A stretch of 64,000 nucleotides of DNA from Thozetella sp. PMI_491. Taxonomy: Eukaryota > Ascomycota > Sordariomycetes > Chaetosphaeriales > Chaetosphaeriaceae. The translations under genes and the position numbers were made by a program. The stretch is taken from assembly GCA_021432635.1 (NCBI GenBank), contig MU270025.1:393244-457243 (forward strand), written 5' to 3'. The notes beneath the pieces are model-generated. The model was not told where the DNA came from, ran no database searches, and was given only the letters and a program-made list of their open reading frames with translations. Below, one piece after another: positions 1-12,784 of this stretch (position 1 is its first letter; the number at the start of each line of letters is the position of its first letter).

Positions 1-1280
1 TTACCGTGGACCAGCTCGAGCAGCTGGACAAGGATATTACATCGTACCGTACACTGGAGAGCGATGCGCGCAACCTGGAATATTGGAAAGCTCTCCTCGC
101 GCTGGCAGCAGATCGTCGCGAGAAGCTGAAGCCCCACGGCCCAGAGGGGCGTGCCGTCAACTCGGTGGCCGCTGATGTCGACAAAATCCTGAGCCCCAAG
201 ACATACGAACAGTTGGAGGCTCTAGAGAAACAAATAAAGACAAAACTTCAATCGGATGAGCCGATCGACACAGACTACTGGGAGGCGCTTCTGAAGAGCT
301 TGCTCGTCTGGAAGGCCAAGGCCAAGCTCAAGAAGATCTATGAAGAGATCAAGTCGGCCCAGCTAGAAAAGCTTGCGAAACATAATCCGGCTATGGCGAA
401 GAAGATACTAGGGAGCGACGGTTCCATGTCCGCTGTGCCCAAAGGATCTGCAGCCAGTGGCTCGACTTCCACCGCAGCCAAGATCGGGCCAGCTATATCG
501 GCCACCCAGGGTTCTAGCAGCGCCGCGCCCCCCGGCACAGCGCGCTTCGCAGCGTCGGAAGGGGAGGACTTTTCTCGTGCGACCAAGGCTCTGTACGAGA
601 GAGAAGTTGCACGAGGTGTGGGCGAGGATGAAGAGATCTTTACTGCAGAGGAGGCGGTGGCGAGCTCCGAGGCGCCTCAGTGGGCTGGCAAGTATCGCCC
701 ACGCAAGCCACGATACTTCAACCGCGTCCAGATGGGCTACGAATGGAACAAGTACAACCAGACGCACTACGACCACGACAATCCGCCGCCAAAGGTAGTC
801 CAGGGGTACAAATTCAACATCTTCTACCCAGATCTCATTGACAAGAGCAAGGCTCCGACCTTCAAGATCATACGGGAACACGGCCGCCGGAGAGGAGAGT
901 CGTTCGCACCGGCGGGCGAGGAGGATACATGCCTCATTCGCTTCATTGCCGGCCCACCGTATGAGGACATCGCTTTTCGTATTGTTGATCGCGAGTGGGA
1001 CTATAGCGCTAAGAGAGACCGAGGGTTCAAGAGCAGCTTCGACAAGGTTAGTTTTTTCACTTGGCTTTCCTTGCCCCCCAACCCTTTTCCTCCCACCCCT
1101 TCCTCCCACCCCGCGACACACCCCAGCAGCCCTTCTTGTTTGTCGCTAACATTAGACAGGGAATCCTTCAGCTTCACTTTCAATTCAAAAAGGTACGTGA
1201 CAAGCGTAGCCAAGGCTCTCTCGGTACCTCAACTCCAATAACTGACATATCATGTCATGTAGATCTACTACAGGAAGTAG
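1..1280 (+). CDS. Cactin homologue, C-terminal part (5' end outside window)
   Basis: The reading frame is open from the left edge, so the gene is 5'-partial; about 364 C-terminal residues are visible. Exons are 1-1046, 1160-1192 and 1263-1280. The first intron starts GTTAGT and the second GTACGT; the last exon codes only IYYRK and a stop. The first ~130 visible residues are a charged helical stretch like the cactin middle domain. The last ~180 residues, with KYRPRKPRYFNRVQMGYEWN, a GYKFNIFYPDLIDK block and a QFKKIYYRK ending, match the conserved cactin C-terminal domain. Cactin is a nuclear protein tied to the spliceosome and to accurate splicing of short introns in animals and fission yeast; that role here is by family. 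The tiny 33-nt and 18-nt last exons are easily missed by gene callers. The antisense frames over it are shadows. Confidence 0.9.
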
Positions 1281-3589
1281 CGTGCAAGCTGCAGGAGCGC
1301 TGCGCTGGCAGTGCCGGGCCTGGATGGGCCTAGCTGTTCGACAAAGTGGGCACTCCCCAAAGCGGGCAATTCCCAACCGGTGTGCGAGTCGATTGGAATC
1401 TCCGTCTTGGCGTGGAACGGTCGGCCTCCTCCTCAAGGCCTACGATGTACCTTACGCGGTTTAAATACGACGAACTCTGGCTCCCGCCGCGGTGCGGCAC
1501 TCACCCGCAGTGCGTTCGGGCCTTAATCTAGGAATTGTTCAAAGCTCCTCGCCCCGTGAAACTCGCCTGGGGAGCGCCTTGCTCTTGTGATCTGACTAGA
1601 TCTCATCGTGCAGCGGTGCAGCTTGCGGCGCGTAGCTGCGAAGAGAGCCCTCTCGCCCAGTCCCCGAGTGTACGACTGGTGATGGTTGCCAGCCGCTTCG
1701 GCTAACTACCTCTACCGCCCAGGGTCACCCATCTTTACACCGAGCTCATGTCACCTCACATGGGCCCCTTCGGCGGCAGGAGGCTGAGTGCATATTGCTA
1801 GAGGTAGCGAGCTCCATGAGTGGAACTCAACCTGGTGCTCCTCCAATCCCGACCTTCGCCGGCACGACGATGCGTCATACGGAGCTCGAGCTAGGCCTAC
1901 AAGCTGCACTTCGTCGCGATTCTATTTGGCTCCTGCTCTACGGGCATTCTGAGCACTTTTTTTTTTTAGAGACGCAAACGGTCAGACAAGATTTCTCCCG
2001 GGTGGCACGCTGGGCTTTTTTCGAGGCCAGACGGCCCTTCCCCAGACTATCTAGCAACTAGGCCACCCACGTGGCTCTTTCTTATGGCAAGCTGAAGCTG
2101 CACACCTCCGGGGAGCATCCATTGTTCTCTCCCGGTCTTTGTCTTATCGCTTGCGTGCGTCTGGGAATGCTATCCCGGGGTACCATCCCGGGGTACCGTT
2201 GCAGGCAGACGGCCTTCCACATCAGGCGCAGCCATGTACCTGCCCAAGACCCCCAGCGGGGACCTCATAACTCACACAGGGACAAGATACTTTGTGTTAC
2301 CTGCTACCGGTATGATGTCCTAGCCTCTCTTCCTGTCTAGGCTAGGCCTACAGAAGATGTCATGCACGGAGTTCCTCCCGCAGCTTTCCCTAGTGGCCTA
2401 ACTCAGACCGGGTGTGGGGGGCGGGAGAGCTCACACCCCTGCCAACAGCACCACATCTCAAGTGACTGCGCACACCCTCTGGTGTGTAAAGAACGAGCAG
2501 CAACCCCCCTCTTATTGCACGCCCTGCCTTGCAGCTAGTCTGGCGGTGATCCCCCTTCTCTGAACCAGCTACCACCGCGGGATTCTGGGGGTGCCCAAAC
2601 CAAACCGGCCCCCTTGCCACACCCACTAGTACATCCAGATCCTTGACAACCGCATTCTTGTCAGGGAGAGTACGTACTCCTGGCATGGGACACCCTAGTT
2701 CGTATCGATCACAGGATCTGGAGGGGGGGTCGCTCTCAGGGCTGGGCTAGGATGGAAGCATCTTTGCAGCTCGCCGCACCAGGTTTGCCAACTTGTCTTG
2801 ACTCCTAGCACACAGGGCTGCTTGCTATACACCGCTCAAGCATGCAATCTCGTATGGAATAGCAATACATCCCCTCGTACGGTAGAGGGTAGAGGAGGGT
2901 ACATGACACACACTACTGTCGTATGCTACTACATATCCCAGCTCTTCGCGCTTTCTGTTCTCGCTATGTAGCCGGTGTTCTGGTACAAAGGCTTCCATGT
3001 ATTTCGCACACGCAGCTCGCCACAGGCCAGGGAGAGATGTGGATGAGCTGTCAAGCACACTCACTTCTGGCGTCACATATCATTCTCGCCGTGCACAAGC
3101 TGCCGGTTCCTAGCCGTTACTGCTTCTGCGTCCTACTTGTGCGGGCCTGGGCGCGTGAATCGGCTGAGGAGTCTGGAGTATCAGAGGAGAAGGTGTTCTG
3201 GTCCTGGGTCTCAATCTCCTGGCTCGACTGCGGGTCATCCATAATTTTCTGTGGTTCAGGAAAGTACATCAAGAACCAACACCCTCTGCTTTTGGTCCTA
3301 GCCGACACTCCCGCGAACCACCGCGCGGCTGCTTCTCTTTGCAAATCCTTTACTGCCTCTACCCTTAGCTCCTTGCTCTCGATTAATTATCAATTTTTTT
3401 TTCTCTCCGAATCTTCATCCGCTTTGTCTCTTGGTCGGCCTCGGCTCCGCGGGTCCTGAAGCTGTCGGCCCAGAGCCCTCACCTACATAGGTGCTACCTC
3501 TTCGGCTACTGCAGCCCCATTTGCCAACCCAGTCGACTTACAGCTCCGCCACAGAGAAGCACCAACAACTGGCTGTGTAGACGAGCCCC
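1281..3589. other. Gene-free stretch upstream of the forkhead gene
   Basis: About 2.3 kb between the cactin stop and the forkhead start. No frame shows domain-like sequence, consistent codon use or plausible splice joins. It contains a short T-run near 1959 and a perfect 13-bp tandem duplication at 2172-2197. It most likely holds the cactin 3' UTR and a long promoter/leader of the forkhead gene; this is inference. Confidence 0.5.
2172..2197. repeat. 13-bp tandem duplication
   Basis: Two perfect head-to-tail copies of ATCCCGGGGTACC occur in the gap upstream of the forkhead gene. No function can be assigned. Confidence 0.8.
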
Positions 3590-5687
3590 ATGGAGTCATA
3601 CCTAGATCAACCGCGTTGCCATTCGTTGTCTGGAGTCAACATAGTTCCCTGTGGCATAAGACGGGCGGGCACGACGCGCTCCGAGTCGCCCGGGACTGCC
3701 TACCATTTCCCGCCCCAACATCCCGACAAGCAGCTCGCCGCACCGATGCGCGAGATGGGCCATCCACCAACTCTCAGCCAGATCCGGACTGCACAAACCC
3801 ACGGTGCCTCAGGCCTGGCCTCGCTTCCGCATCGCCCAACCCTAGCTCAAGCCCGGCCAGCTCTCGACCCGCATCTGACACATCATCCGATGGAAAACAG
3901 TTCTGACCTGCTTTGGGTATCTTCACCGCAGGCATACTTAGGCTATGACGATTTTGAGAACTACTCTTACGCACAGGACTCGCCGGCTAGCGCTGAAGCC
4001 ATGGCTCATCACTCCGGCTCGGACTGCAGCTCGCCCACCGACGCAGGCCCCGCGAGACAGTTCTTGCCTCTTGAATGGAGTGCGCCATCCGCCCAGATGC
4101 TAGCGTCGCCTCTTCACTCCCAACTACCCTTTCAGCTGGGATATGGTCCAGAATTCTCGCCAAATCAGCCAGATAGTGCGAGATGCGTGCCGATGCCTCG
4201 CGCCATGGCGCCGTCGAGATTCTACCAGGTACCATTTCTTCCGCCTGCCAGCACCTTTCCGCCCTTTGTCCTCCCCAATCTCCAGAACCAGCAACACGCC
4301 TCCGCGCAGCCTTTCGAATATCCGATGCCCGTTGTAGACGGCTTGCCGCGTCTGCCCACCAGCGTCCATCGGCTGCGTTCGCCGACCAATTCATCGCCGA
4401 GGTTGGGCCCGGCCACCGAGAGAGACAACGGCCCCGTCTCTCTCGTGTGTAGCCCCGATGGAGATGACCAGAGTCGGGAAGGAAGCCTCCCCCCCGACCG
4501 AGACTCTGACGTCCAGAGCTGCCTCAGCAACGTCGACCTTCAAGAGCAAGAGGACTTGAAACCTAGCCTTCCCGGCAGCAACGCGAGCAAATGCAGTAGC
4601 GAGCCGTACGCGAAGCTGATCTACCGCGCTTTCATCGAGCATCCTCGCCATGCTATGTGTCTGCAGGAGATTTACCAATGGTTTCGCGACAACACAGACA
4701 AGCCAAAAGCTGGAGGCAAAGGTTGGATGAACAGCATTCGGCACAATCTCAGCATGAACAAAGTAAGTTATTCGCACATATAACCATAGTACTCCCATTA
4801 GAAGCATTAAAGACTAATTGCCTTTCCAGGCGTTCAGCAAACGCGAGCGCGGAGGCAAGGACGGCGACCCTGTTCGCGACATTGCAGCGGCCACTGCTTC
4901 TACAGACAAGAAAGATTCCGAATGGTATCTGGAGAAGTGGGCACTGGACCAAGGCTACGCACACAGCACTACCCGCTACCGCAAAGACTGCCCGTCAAGA
5001 CGCAGCTACCGAGGCACCATAGCGCCCGCGAAGGGGGCTCGGGGCTGCCGGGCTAAACGCAAGCGATATCACGGCCCCGGCCCCCAACCTGGGTCGAGGA
5101 ATACAGGCTCTGTGAAGGACGGGCACAAGGACTCGACTGCACCGACTTCGTGCGTCGCTGCCCCGACTTCGTGCATCGCTGCCCCGACTTCGTCCGTCGC
5201 TTCCCAGCCGTACCATTCACCGCCAACCTACAACCACGACACGCTCTCCTTCGTCCGTCAGCGGCACGCAGAGCACGGGCCGCCACCTCCTAGCCAGTAC
5301 GACCCGGGTATCCTCAACTTCAACAATTACAAATATCCGAACCCACAGTCCCTCGCGTCTGGTTCGCCTTTTGGCTTTGAAGCAGGAACCTATTCCGCTC
5401 TTCCCCGTCGGGAGATCAAAAGCGAGCCTCTCGTGGACGAGCCTGCAACGCCTGAGGCGGCTGATTTCTCCGCAATCCTGCCAGTGCTCCACGCAGAAGG
5501 GCTCGTAGGTAGGGCTGAGCAGGGCGGCTACTACGGTGGCAGCGGCAGCGGCAGCGACCACGCATTCGACATAGCCCAGTACAGGCTACAGGATGTGGCG
5601 GGGGTCTACGACGAGGACCCAGTCCTACCGCAGTACGACTGGGAGGGCAAGCGCGAGGCACGGCCTTGTCCGCGGTATCCCCAGTAG
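3590..5687 (+). CDS. Forkhead (winged-helix) transcription factor
   Basis: Two exons, 3590-4762 and 4830-5687, joined in phase 0 by a 67-nt GTAAGT-CAG intron; 676 residues. The forkhead domain spans about residues 340-440: PYAKLIYRAF, then LQEIYQWFRDNTDK, then GWMNSIRHNLSMN directly before the intron, and AFSKRER after it. The recognition helix (NSIRHNLSMN) is intact. The rest is low-complexity and rich in Ser and Pro, as in fungal cell-cycle and development forkhead factors. After the DNA-binding domain a basic GCRAKRKR stretch may be a nuclear signal, and a tandem PTSC-type repeat follows. It should bind DNA in the nucleus; targets are unknown. The start at 3590 is the first ATG of the long frame. 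It has very long empty flanks, common for developmental regulators. Confidence 0.9.
5142..5204 (+). repeat. 21-bp coding tandem repeat, three units
   Basis: Three near-identical 21-bp units in the second forkhead exon encode APTSCVA, APTSCIA and APTSSVA. The unit is a multiple of three, so copy changes keep the frame. Start and end are approximate. Confidence 0.75.
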
Positions 5688-5892
5688 CCCTAGAGAAGCG
5701 CTAGAGGAGGGGGGGCTGCCAGGATGTACGGCGGCTGCCCTACGGTCTTTAGAATCAGGGTGGATCGAGACGCACGCTGCTTGGCTGCGGGCGGGGTGCA
5801 TTTTGACTTAAAAACGGAGCTACCGGACGATTAGGGATAGGCTAACGTTTGTTGGACAGCGCGGCACATATTGCCGAAAGGCAGGAGCAGGA

Positions 5893-5920
5893 AGGGGGGG
5901 AGGGGGGAGGGGGGGAAGGG
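5893..5920 (+). repeat. G-rich tract with several G runs
   Basis: The plus strand carries at least four runs of three or more G separated by one or two A. This meets the simple pattern for a possible G-quadruplex. It lies about 200 bp past the forkhead stop, so it could be in the transcript's 3' UTR. Confidence 0.6.
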
Positions 5921-8231
5921 CAAGACGGCCTGCGCAACGGCCAGGGCAGGGATCAACGGACGGCCCCCTATGACGAAATCAAACTTGTATTGGACGGAAA
6001 GCTAGGTCATCTGCCAATTGGAGGTGGCGGGCACGAAAACGACGGACCGCGCAGGCACCTCGCACCGATAATTATGGGCTAGACGGGAGGGGAGAACAGG
6101 GAGAGAATATAGCCTTTGGAAGGCTGAGGCGGGTTCGCTATCGAACGCCGCCCGACAATCCGATGAACGAAGCTCTCCAACCGGTGCATGGCAACCCAAC
6201 CAACGTGCACACTTGAGCAATAACGTGGGTGAAGGACGTGTGCGAGGCATTCTAAGTGGCAGTGCCGAGCATCCATTCCCGGCGGCAGCGGTTCGCCACT
6301 CACGCTAAGCCGGCGCGGGCTGGGCTGCATTCTAGGGATGACAAGATCTCGCGACTGGATAAGGGTGTTGAAACCAACGGGGGGCCCTGTCTGCATCTGG
6401 AGGCCAATCGACTTCAGGGAATGGGCCTGGGCCTACTACACCTTCCTCGGTGGGCTCGCAGCTCCCCCCAAAGGGCAGCTCGGGCAGCCGTTTCGGAGAG
6501 TTCGCCGGAGCGAGAAACCCGGCCCTGCATATAACTGCGCAACCTGAGCCGCGCCCTACGTGGCGGGCAACGAGGCCAGAGGAACTGGGTGAGAGAGGCT
6601 AGAGGAGGGGGGCTAAAGTGCTGTTGGTGCGGTCTTGCAGCTCGGCATTCTATTAGCGCGAGCCAAACGCCATCTGCACCCTCCGCACAGCACTTAAAAC
6701 GGGTCTTAAGTTTGAGAGCCTAGTGCCCAGGGCTTTGGTGGTCATGTCTCGTCCGCTTTCATCCAGAATGAAATAGGTTGGGAAAAAAAAAGGGGGCGGG
6801 CATGGAACGGAGGGGAGGAGAGAATGGGCGAGGGGGCGAACACGGCCGCTGCTACACGCCTCATGTAGGACGCGGCGCTTACTCCCCCTTGAGTGTTCCC
6901 GCCTTGCAGGGCAGCGGTAGTATTTTGGTATCTAGAAAAGTTCTGAAGCATATGATAGCGATTGGCTTATCCTTACTTCGTTTTCTGGCTTCCCGTCCCC
7001 TAGTATTGGCATAATTAGCGCTGCGCAAAGAGGCCCGCTTAGAACGACGGTGCCAACGAGCCTTGGATGCCGGGAAACGTGAGCGGCGAGGATCCGCATC
7101 AGGCAGTCACATCAAGGCCTGGGCAAGAAAAGCAGAAATACCAAATCATTCTATCTGCAGGGACCTAAACCTGGGATCATGCATGCCTCGAGCCTCGCAA
7201 GCCTGGTTTACTGGGGCTCGCTTTGGCTTCCGGTGTGACGGGACAGGCCTACGGTGCATTTGCTCAGCCCAGTTTCCGTCCAAGGTGAAGAGCTCGCAAT
7301 CTCCCTCATTTTAGCTGCCCGAAGTCGCTACCGATCCCCATATCCGTCCTCCATCGTAGCGATGATGCCTTCTTCACCCCCGCCTTCAGTCCTTGTACGG
7401 CCGGATAGCTCCCGGGCTTACTCTAGACAAAAACACGACACCGCCGACGCCTACTATCTTGTCTTTCCTAGCCATTTCGCTCCTCACCGTTCATCCCTGC
7501 GTGGAATCATCTTGGCTGCGCCCAGCCCGGGACTCTCGGCTCCCATTGGCGGTCTTGGTTCTGTTGGTTGTGTGTTGGCACCAAAACGGTCTTTCCCACT
7601 GGCTGATACTACCAAGAGCTCGAGCACTCTGTGCAGGGGCGGGGGACGGGGGGATATATCGTCTCCAGCCGAGCCAAGGTGGTTATTGAGACTGGGCACC
7701 TGGATATTCCGACAGGGCAAGGCCAGCGTAGACCATCCTAATGGCAGCCCCAGTCCGCCGCGTCTGCAAGCTTGCATCGTCAATGCGAATCTGCTGCATT
7801 CTACAGTGCGGAGCCTGTCGTCTTCCCCTTTTCTCCTTTAGTCTCCAACTGGTAGCGTCTTCCACGCAGCATCGCTAGTCGCTACGCCTCCTCGCCTCTC
7901 TTCATGGAGGCCCGTGGAGCCGTTGGTTTAGGCTACTGTGCCATCTTGCGGTGGCCGCTGGAGATTATTTGAGTGCTTCGTCCCCGCGTCTTTTCCCGGC
8001 GGTAGGAATATGCAGCCCACGCTGTCTGATTAACCAACGCCTCTAAGCCTAGCTCCTTCAGGAGTATTTACCATTCTGTCGGGTCCGTTGCTGGGACATG
8101 TTTCGCTCGCTAAGATTAGGGCAGATGCGGTGGCATTGTGATAAGCTTACCTACCTTGACAGCGGTCTTGGGGGCCAGAGACTATTTGATGGGAGGGATT
8201 AATAGCGCGGAAAGGCAAGTTCCATTTTTTT

Positions 8232-8258
8232 GGGGGGGGGGGGGGGGGGGGGGGGGGG
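8232..8258 (+). repeat. 27-base G homopolymer preceded by a T run
   Basis: Seven T are followed by 27 uninterrupted G. The true length is uncertain because such runs are hard to sequence. It lies in non-coding DNA. Confidence 0.85.
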
Positions 8259-10016
8259 CGAGGTGTGGGGTTAGATGCACGACCCAAATTGGGTAACAAA
8301 GTTCTCGCCCGTTTTCTCTCCTACAATAACCCATCCAAGTGCTAAGGTAGGGAGACATTCCGACCCCAACAGCAGTCATAACAGTCCAGATGCGAAGGTC
8401 ATAGACCTGTTCTGGGGGCCGCGACTTGCGCCCGCACAGGCGGGGTTGCCGACCCAAGGGAGGGGCGGGGCTGGGTAGTTCTTCAGCAGCCGGAATGTGG
8501 GTGTTACAATAGCACGCACTAGCGTTGCCCGGGACTTGCGCTGGTCTTGGCACCCCAACGAACCTCAGAAGCAGCAACAAAGCAAGCTGGAAGCTGAAGA
8601 CTCTCTGCTCTTTCTCGTTCGAGTCGCCCATCCCTGCCCAGTCGTCTGGATCGAGACGAGCGATTAGAGACCCTGCCGGGGTGTATGTAGTCAAGCCCCT
8701 GCCCTCTGGGCTTCCCCCTTCTTCTACCTATCATTCTACCTAGCAGCTTATCACGTAGCCCTACAGGCGCCTCTCGTTGCTACTGCCGCTACTACAAGAC
8801 TATCGCTAAGAGTAGGACAATACGAGAAAGACTGTCTGTCATTAGCATGCACCAGTGCCAAGTCGCATAGTGGGCGTGCGATAGACCTAACCCAGCCTGA
8901 TATCGAGTTCGGATCGAGTTCGGCAGGAAAAGAAAGGAAAATAAAGAGGTTCACCGGTGAGAAACTCTTCAAGTGGGTTTCACCTCAGCCATGCTGACAC
9001 GGTGGTAGCTCAACGAATGCGATCATCCTCTCGAAGCTGGGAAAGACTATCCCTCGGAAGCCTCTACAGAGGTTTAGCTATGGGCCAGATGCAAGGGGAA
9101 GCCGTAAGGCTCACTTCGGACGGTGGTCACCATTGCGATAAGACTCCAAGCAGCCAAGGGGCTGGACCGATTTTCGGCAGAGTTTGCATCAGGAATGCCA
9201 TTCAGGCTTCCTCGAAGCCAGAGCCTATCCCGACAGATGGAGGTTGGAACGTATGAGCACAGGGAGAGCCTGAGTGGTGCCGTCGCGTGGGCCAAATGCG
9301 CGGCTGACTCGGCAAGAGCACGACAGTTCATGATCACGGACTATCTCATGCAGTAACACGCTACGGTCTGCCACTGCATCCTCCATGCAGTTTGGTTTGT
9401 TTACCTCAAGACCCAGGGGGGAAAGTAACAGTACATCTGCGAGACGAGAGGAACAAGGCACAGTTGTAAAGTGGGTCTTTGAGGGAGAAGATGACGATGG
9501 GGATAGCCCCTGCGTACGCAGAGAACCGGGATGAATGCTTCTGCGCTGCACAAGGGGGCGCAACATCCCGCGTGGAAGAGGAGGGAAAGGGCGTGGGGGG
9601 TTGGCGGGGAGGTAAACTTTCAACTGTTACCACCGCCTGACACGAGGTGCGTCGATCGCCAACGGCGTGCCATGCGAGGTACCTACTTGCAGAATACATG
9701 GTGTCTCCCACACCGAGTTCAACACCACACTACCCGCAAACAGCAAGGGTGACATGGCGTCATTCCTCTCTGGGCACAACAGGCTTTGACAGCTGCAGTG
9801 GCCGTTCATGTCTCGACGCTGTATCAGGGCTTGTGCATCTCCCCGTCTGGGTCGGACACATCTATGAGAAGCAACCTCCTCTGACCAAACATTGCCTGGT
9901 CCAGCATCGGGAAGACGGCATGCAAGCAATGGCTAGCGGTCCCCCCGCGGGGGTCACATATGACAATGGCAGGAAAACTGACGCATCTCGAGGACGGGGG
10001 GTGACGGAGAGATACC

Positions 10017-10064
10017 AAGCGATGTGCGCTGGGCTAGCCTCCGTTGTGTCAAGCGATGTGCGCT
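10017..10064 (+). repeat. Repeated 14-mer
   Basis: AAGCGATGTGCGCT occurs at 10017-10030 and again at 10051-10064, separated by 20 bp. Function unknown. Confidence 0.7.
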
Positions 10065-10186
10065 ATATCGACCCCCCGAAGGGACATGACAGGTCATCTC
10101 TGGCAGTGACCGATACAGCCACAAGGGCATTCTCCGTCCACCACCCCGCACTCACAATTCCTCCTTGCCAACACTGGGCTCGGAGA

Positions 10187-10231
10187 GGCAGTGTGGAGGA
10201 AGGCAGTGGGAAGGAAGGCAGTGGGGAGGAC
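10187..10231 (+). repeat. 15-bp tandem repeat, three units
   Basis: Three 15-bp units beginning GGCAGTG follow each other with one to three changes each. They are in non-coding sequence. Confidence 0.75.
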
Positions 10232-12784
10232 TCCCCCCCCTCAATCGGGAGCAAGGTACACTATAATTGGGGGTCCCATCGACCCGCTGGATCAAGATAA
10301 GATCGATGGCCCGATCAGATAGACCTGGTTGGTGGGTGCATTTCCCTACGCTCAGGGTTCCCGACAGCTAGTCGGGAAGCGACGAGTTTTCCGCTGTTTC
10401 TCGGGACGACACATTGCTGGCCAGCATCGCCGGCGTCGCCGAGGTCCCTCCAAGCCCGTGTTCCCTGAGCTGGCGGCTGGGTAGCACTGTCGTTCAACCC
10501 CAGTCTCATCCAGTGAGGTGGCAGGAGACGCAGCAGCGCGAGGGCTGACCGAGAGCATTTTCGCGTGTGACCCGCATTGGCAGTTTAGGGCATCGTTCTG
10601 CTAAGAGACGCGGCCACGAAACACTGGCCTAGTATTGAAAGGGAAAGTGATCGGCGCGGCGTGACGCTGTTCCCCCAGTGAAAAAGCTTGGAGGTAGTTG
10701 TTTCTCCTACCAGGTCATCGAGCGTTTGCATCAGTTTGGCCGCTAGTACATGATCTGCTTCCTCGCGAGGCCGGCGCGCTGCCCCGGTGCATGCGCTAGT
10801 CTCATGCACCTTCGCTCGGCCTTCGGGTAGCGGCCTACCCCAATATAAGATATCGATTCGGGCTGGCGTGGTCTCGCCTAGGCGCAGGCTTTGTCACAAA
10901 AGTGGTCAGTGGCCCTTCTCCAGCCGCTCTGATAGGCCCCTCCGCGAGCCTTGAATGCTGTCTACTCGGCTTCAAAACCCGCAATGTGCAGAATTGAGCA
11001 CCTCCCTAGGATGGAGAGGGAGGGGTCGTGGAGCTTCAATGAGCGCCCTGCTCGCATGCCACCCCAGCAAATAGCAGCCCCTTGAGAGACTTGAGCAGGG
11101 ACAAGGCCTCGACGACCTAGTTACTGAGTTCGCGACATGCAGCATTAGCACCCACCATAGTCAGTAGCGTTATGCACGCCGCCGTCAGACAAAAGGCAAA
11201 CCGGCGGCCTAGGCTGAAAATCGTCCGTGAAAAGGGCCCTCGAGGCCAAAAGCGTGGACATGCTAGGCGTTGGCCCGGTACTTTGGCCGCAAGGCTCGCG
11301 CAACCCCCGAGGGACGTTCAGTTTAAGCATGGCGCTAGGAGCCGAGGTGGTGGGCCCATCGAATCATCGATGGAACCGGTTCTGGCTCCCGTGCCGTCTG
11401 CGGCGGTCTCTCCCGCTGCGATGCTAGCGTTTTTAGCGCTGACGATGCTTCGACTCCACTTGAGCAGGAACATAGGATGATGTGACTTCTTCCGAGTCTA
11501 GACGTTCTATGGAACAACCCGATCCGGTCCAGCTGGGGAAGGTCGGTACAAAGATAGCATGACCAGGTCCTTCACAAAGTGGCGAGCTTGAGGAAAAGAC
11601 CAAGCAGCGTTGCTGCTCGCCTAGCCCAGAACAACAAACCGCATGCAGAGGCGTAGGGAGTGGCGCTATCATGCACCTACAGGATTTGCTTCCCCTTGGT
11701 TCAGTGCTGTGTGGCTTCCGTCAGTCGTACTGCGTTTAGCATCTACGTGGCAGTCTCCCAAGCCTAGCCTTTTGAAATGGTCCGAGGAAAGCCCCTGTAG
11801 CTTCAGATTGACATATGCACAGCTGCCAAGAAGGAGACGCATGCAGGAAGCCACCGCGTATTTGAAAGTTGGACCGACCCCCTCTCGACCACAGGCCAGG
11901 AGTGCAGTTCCTGCGATGATGATGTGTCATGGCGACTCTTACTTAACTATGGCGCTCAGCCATTGGTCTGGATATCCACACCGGCCTTGCGAGGACCCCC
12001 CACCTACAGATGGAATGGACCCAGTCTCAGTAATGCAACGGTACTCTTATCGCACGTATGTCCAAGGAGCGCGTTGAGGGTGTCGAGGCCCGGCGAAGTA
12101 GATCAATGTTGGAAAGATGGCAAACAACAGTTTGTCAGAATAAGTCCCGGGTTCAAATCTGCGCAGTAATTAACCTTGGGGTACCTATCGTTCTCGAGGA
12201 GTATGAAGCTCTACCACGGCACCAGGTATCAGGAACATAGACGGATTACTGCAGAGTAGGACAAGGTTCTATTTCTCATTCGACGGGGGGATATGGTTTA
12301 CAACTACTCCTGCGCTCAGCTACGAGGACCTCGTTGCTCAACGAGAAGGCGCAGCTCTGGTAAATCCTACCAGGCTCTCTTGTACTTCTACGAAACAAGC
12401 CGATGGGTTCTTTGAATAGATACGGGAAGATAAGTGAGCCGAATGCATGCGGGTAGCTGCTCACTGCACCACTGTCTATGACTTTGATCTCATGATTTGT
12501 ACCATTACTCGCTTCCAGTCAAAAGCCAATCTTGGACACCCCCCTCATCCTTTCGACGTGTCACAAAGGCATTCATGATTTTTCCAAAGAGCTCGTGAGA
12601 CCTAACCTGTATTCTTACGACCGAAGTTACGTTACTCCAATCCAACCTAAAGACATGATCCAGCTCACACAAGCACGTGTCGGTCTAGAATAGAGCAGGT
12701 CGGCAGATACACTTAGGATCCCAGCACCCAAGGGTGTCCCGTACGTAGAACACAGTGAATGACAGGTATCTTGAGCTCCCGGCT

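Larger units (their letters stand above)
5688..12784. other. 7.1-kb gene-free stretch
   Basis: No supportable protein gene was found on either strand between the forkhead stop and the XLF stop. The longest open frames (7254-7841 and 9647-10300 on +, 8182-8694 on -) have arbitrary composition, no family resemblance and no convincing splice partners. The stretch contains a G-rich run (5893-5920), a 27-base G homopolymer (8232-8258), a repeated 14-mer (10017-10064) and a 15-bp triple repeat (10187-10231). Candidate contents are a long forkhead 3' UTR, non-coding RNA, or a heavily decayed insert; none is shown. Confidence 0.5.

Noticed and set aside
408-1121. 237-codon minus frame over the cactin gene
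   Set aside because: It is the antisense shadow of a clearly conserved coding exon.
7254-7841. 195-codon plus frame
   Set aside because: Composition is arbitrary, with no domain, no neighbours in frame and no family likeness.
8182-8694. 170-codon minus frame
   Set aside because: It crosses the 27-base G run (read as poly-Pro) and has no other protein-like feature.
9647-10300. 217-codon plus frame
   Set aside because: It reads through the 15-bp tandem repeat and the repeated 14-mer; no motif or splice partner.
12140-12165. B-box-like GGGTTCAAATC suggesting a tRNA
   Set aside because: The flanks do not form a T-stem and no A-box lies upstream at the right distance.
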